DNA of 26,051 bases from positions 1-26,051 of the forward strand of contig DBEP01000098.1 of the NCBI GenBank assembly GCA_002294045.1, in the 5' to 3' direction. The notes under the pieces were generated by a model that saw nothing but the letters and a program-made list of their open reading frames with translations, was not told the origin of the DNA and made no database searches. Both the position numbers and the translations under genes were made by a program. How positions within the stretch are numbered: the stretch's first letter is position 1; the number at the start of each line of letters is the position of its first letter. This document shows positions 23,853-26,051 of the stretch, piece after piece. The DNA is from Lachnoclostridium sp. UBA903 (GTDB taxonomy: Bacteria > Bacillota > Clostridia > Lachnospirales > Lachnospiraceae).

Positions 23853-24533
23853 ATGAGAATAAAAGCATCAAATGTTTTATGGGGACTTTTCTTCATTTTA
23901 ATAGGAATTGGTTTTGCCGGCAACGCGTTTGCTCTATGGAGTTTTAATTTGTTCTTTCACGGATGGTGGACCTTATTTATTATTATCCCGTGTGCCATCA
24001 GCCTGATCCAGAATGGTTTCCGTGTCAGCAATCTGGCGGGCCTGCTCATAGGTATCATGCTTTTGTTATCCATGCAGGGTGTTGTTGACGGTAATGTCAT
24101 AGGCAAATTAATCGTACCATTCATCTTTATATTAATCGGATTAAGCATGATATTTAAAAATCTGTTCCATGGGGACCGGAGCATTCACATTGACGTTAAG
24201 TATCAGGGTGGTTCTTCGGATTATTCTTCCGTATTTGCGGGAAACAGTTATCAAATAACCGGTGAAAAGTTTCTGGGTACAACCATAAATGCCATATTTG
24301 GCGGTGTTGAACTGGATTTAAGAAATGCGATTATTGATGAAGACATAGTAATCAATGCAACGGCCGTATTTGGCGGAATTGATATAAAAGTACCGTCCAA
24401 TGTTAAGGTCAAAGTATCCAATGTACCTATCTTCGGAGGTGTTGACAACAAAGCCGGCACTTCACCGGACCCATCCGCTCCTGTTATATTCCTGAATTCT
24501 ACATGCATGTTTGGAGGGATTGACGTAAAATGA
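23853..24533 (+). CDS. LiaF-like membrane protein
   Basis: This 226-residue protein has four membrane segments (about residues 8-28, 36-53, 59-74 and 84-101) followed by a soluble beta-rich domain (110-226). That tail carries the repeated phrase IFGGVELDL, VFGGIDIKV, IFGGVDNKA and MFGGIDVK, which is typical of the C-terminal domain of LiaF/YvqF. LiaF restrains the LiaRS system that answers cell-wall antibiotics in Bacillus. No histidine kinase or regulator gene accompanies it here, so direct control of LiaRS is not supported. The ATG follows TAGGAGGTG. The next gene overlaps it by 4 bases (ATGA), so they are translated together. Confidence 0.85.
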   Translation: MRIKASNVLWGLFFILIGIGFAGNAFALWSFNLFFHGWWTLFIIIPCAISLIQNGFRVSNLAGLLIGIMLLLSMQGVVDGNVIGKLIVPFIFILIGLSMIFKNLFHGDRSIHIDVKYQGGSSDYSSVFAGNSYQITGEKFLGTTINAIFGGVELDLRNAIIDEDIVINATAVFGGIDIKVPSNVKVKVSNVPIFGGVDNKAGTSPDPSAPVIFLNSTCMFGGIDVK

Positions 24534-25366
24534 ATGAACTTCAAAAAGTAATAAAATATTTTGCCATGGCTTTTGCGGCATTTCTGGCATTTACCATAGT
24601 AACCGGAATTGTGACCGCCCTGTTTGCCTTAACCGGACTTTTGTCGGGTACTGCCGGTAAAAACGGGATTAATATTAACAAAAGTTTTGAAAGTGTGAAA
24701 AGCCTGTCGGTGGAACATGGTATAGGAACCTTAAGCATAAAATCCGGTACCGGTGATGAGGTTAAAGTTGAGGCAGAAAATGTCAATGAAAATTTTGTTG
24801 TTGAGAAAAACTACAGCGGTGAATTAAGAATTAGGAGTAAATTTAACTTCTGGAATATTCTGGACGGGAAAAGCGGCACCGGTGACAAATCCAGGATTAC
24901 CATATATATACCCGACGGTTTTACAGCGGACAAAGTGAAACTGGATGCCGGGGCCGGCAATATTGACATTGAATCTTTGGCCGTCAGAAAGCTGGATATT
25001 AACGCAGGGGCCGGTAATATAAGCGGAAGAATGATTACCGCAGAAGAAGTAAAACTGGACGGCGGTGTCGGTGAAATAACGTTCGAAGAGGTTGAATTTA
25101 CGGATGCGGATATCGACAGCGGTGTAGGGAATATTAAGATACAGGGAGCCTTATATGGAAGAAATAAAATAGACAACGGAGTAGGAGAAGTTACTCTTGA
25201 CCTGATGCAAAGTATTGATGATTTTAATTTAAATATTGATAAAGGTCTTGGTTCTATTTATATTGACGGTGAGAAATTTTCTAAATTGAATTGGGGTAAC
25301 AAGACTGCCGATCATTCACTGGATATCAACGGCGGAATCGGTGACATAGATATTAAATTTCAATAG
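24530..25366 (+). CDS. DUF4097-type membrane-anchored beta-solenoid protein
   Basis: This 278-residue protein has one N-terminal membrane segment (about residues 11-38) and a long beta-rich outer or cytoplasmic domain. Gly-x-Gly turns followed by hydrophobic strands recur at residues 141, 160, 179, 198 and 217, exactly 19 residues apart (GAGNIDI, GAGNISG, GVGEITF, GVGNIKI, GVGEVTL). Looser copies follow at 239 and 269, and an earlier GIG lies at 64. This is the DUF4097 repeat pattern and implies a right-handed beta-solenoid. Proteins of this kind are often encoded beside LiaF- or PspC-like envelope-stress proteins; their function is not settled. The start overlaps the upstream stop as ATGA. 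A good terminator follows. Confidence 0.85.
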   Translation: MNELQKVIKYFAMAFAAFLAFTIVTGIVTALFALTGLLSGTAGKNGININKSFESVKSLSVEHGIGTLSIKSGTGDEVKVEAENVNENFVVEKNYSGELRIRSKFNFWNILDGKSGTGDKSRITIYIPDGFTADKVKLDAGAGNIDIESLAVRKLDINAGAGNISGRMITAEEVKLDGGVGEITFEEVEFTDADIDSGVGNIKIQGALYGRNKIDNGVGEVTLDLMQSIDDFNLNIDKGLGSIYIDGEKFSKLNWGNKTADHSLDINGGIGDIDIKFQ

Positions 25367-25374
25367 TTTAAGAA

Positions 25375-25421
25375 AGAGTTTTCAGGCGGCAGCTGACTGC
25401 CGGCCTGGAAACTCTTTTTTT
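25375..25421 (+). terminator. Rho-independent terminator of the LiaF-like operon
   Basis: AGAGTTTTCAGGC-GGCAG pairs with CTGCCGGCCTGGAAACTCT and is followed by seven T residues, 8 bases after the stop codon. Confidence 0.85.
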
Positions 25422-25443
25422 CATAGGAAAGCGCGTCAGCGCC

Positions 25444-25499
25444 AGAGTCTGGCAGACCAGACTCTATTTTGTCTCATAGGAAAAGTTCGTCCTATGAGA
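25444..25499. other. Two short hairpins after the terminator
   Basis: AGAGTCTGG-CAGA-CCAGACTCT (25444-25465) is a perfect 9-bp stem followed by ATTTT. TCTCATAGGA...TCCTATGAGA (25472-25499) is a perfect 10-bp stem. Neither belongs to a gene. Confidence 0.6.
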
Positions 25500-25542
25500 T
25501 AAAAACGCTCCGCTTTGGGCCGCACTGCGGCGGATTGGAATT

Positions 25543-25573
25543 ATGTTGCCGACGCAACCCGCCCCAGGCGGAG
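25543..25573 (+). repeat. 31-bp dispersed repeat, copy 2
   Basis: It matches 4421-4451 at 28 of 31 positions (core GACGCAACCCGCC...CAGGCGGAG). Here it is not followed by the GGCTGTTGCAAAAT element. No gene is evident in the surrounding 25500-25690. Confidence 0.55.
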
Positions 25574-25695
25574 AATCCCATTGCAGAAGAGATTGGTTTT
25601 GCAGCTATGTATGAAAAAAATACAAATAAAACTGGGATTTAGAATACCGAAAGCCATATGTGGTAATAAATAATAAGAAGAATTTAATCGGCTCA

Positions 25696-25862
25696 AGGGC
25701 GTGTCTGAAAACTCATTGCACCGTTCTGACCGCCTCAGCTTGTGGTATTCTGCGTTGCGGTTCTGGAAATGTAAATGTAGCACCACTCACTTTCAAAACC
25801 GCTCCTTGCCTCCCATAAGTTGGAGCGGCCAGGCCGGTACAAGCAGTTTTCAGACTCACCCT
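25696..25862. repeat. Intact 167-bp foldback (MITE-like) element
   Basis: The ends are AGGGCGTGTCTGAAAACT and AGTTTTCAGACTCACCCT. The inverted similarity continues inward for about 40 bases (CATTGCACCGTTCTGACCGC against CTTGTACCGGCCTGGCCGCT). An inner stem, GCGGTT...AACCGC, completes the foldback. No clear target-site duplication or protein-coding capacity is seen. A truncated relative lies at 18835-18925. Confidence 0.75.
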
Positions 25863-25961
25863 AAGCAAATATGCTCTGTATATTTGAAATATCAAGTTGA
25901 AAAATGTTGAAAAAGAATATATTTTGTAGGATTTAGTAATAAACCTGTTGTTTTCTTTAAC

Positions 25962-25990
25962 ATGACAATTCTGCTATAATATGTTATAAT
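25962..25990 (+). promoter_or_regulatory. Promoter reading out of the window
   Basis: ATGACA at 25962-25967 and TATAAT at 25985-25990 are 17 bases apart, and a second TATAAT overlaps the spacer at 25975-25980. No ribosome site with a clear start codon appears before the end of the window, so the gene it serves begins outside. Confidence 0.6.
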
Positions 25991-26051
25991 AACCAGACAG
26001 CTATCGGAGTATGAGACAGGATTGGATTGGTATTGACTGAAATAGTGAGTC

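Noticed and set aside
25577..25642. Possible C-terminal fragment of a gene (PIAEEIGFAAMYEKN...)
   Set aside because: The frame is very short, has no start or ribosome site, and follows the 31-bp repeat. It is too little to call a gene or relic.

Overview
The window looks like chromosomal DNA of a low-to-moderate GC Gram-positive anaerobe, most likely a Lachnospiraceae (Clostridium cluster XIVa) relative. The grounds are gene content and style: a lactose/cellobiose-type PTS, a LicR-like PRD regulator, a GH43 xylosidase relic, a DUF1292 protein, zinc-ribbon membrane proteins, strong AGGAGG-type ribosome sites, and many small palindromic repeats between genes. The genus is inference; no rRNA or tRNA gene is present.

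Layout. (1) 1-3557: the 3' part of a sugar ABC permease gene and a complete second permease gene, a small zinc-ribbon membrane protein, then two broken genes joined head to head, a LuxR-type response regulator (minus) and a GH43 beta-xylosidase (plus). (2) 3600-4385: a Cof-type HAD phosphatase. (3) 4656-12095: a divergent sugar locus. A PRD regulator (minus) faces the genes for PTS EIIA, EIIB, EIIC, a GH1 6-phospho-beta-glucosidase and an OYE-type Fe-S flavoenzyme (plus). An unusually symmetric divergent promoter/operator lies between the two arms. A YghZ-type aldo-keto reductase converges on this locus. (4) 13211-13572: four tandem 88-bp repeats whose stems vary in a compensated way; one and a half more copies lie at 1391-1533. 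(5) 13802-17312: gltX followed closely by a UvrD/PcrA-like helicase. (6) 17435-21387: a long palindrome, a DUF1292 protein (minus), a disordered basic protein, and a PD-(D/E)XK nuclease fused to a DinG/XPD-type helicase. (7) 21427-23409: a VanZ-family membrane protein and a diacylglycerol-kinase-family lipid kinase (minus). (8) 23853-25366: a LiaF-like membrane protein translationally coupled to a DUF4097 beta-solenoid protein. (9) 25367-26051: a terminator, several hairpins, a 167-bp foldback element and a promoter reading out of the window.

How the genes fit together. The central cluster should import a beta-glucoside as its 6-phosphate, hydrolyse it, and plausibly reduce the released aglycone with the coupled flavoenzyme; the last step is inference. 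The left edge looks like a decaying xylo-oligosaccharide locus. The right half mixes housekeeping and repair functions with an envelope-stress-like pair. At least three families of non-coding foldback repeats occupy the gaps, and they are the most unusual part of the window.
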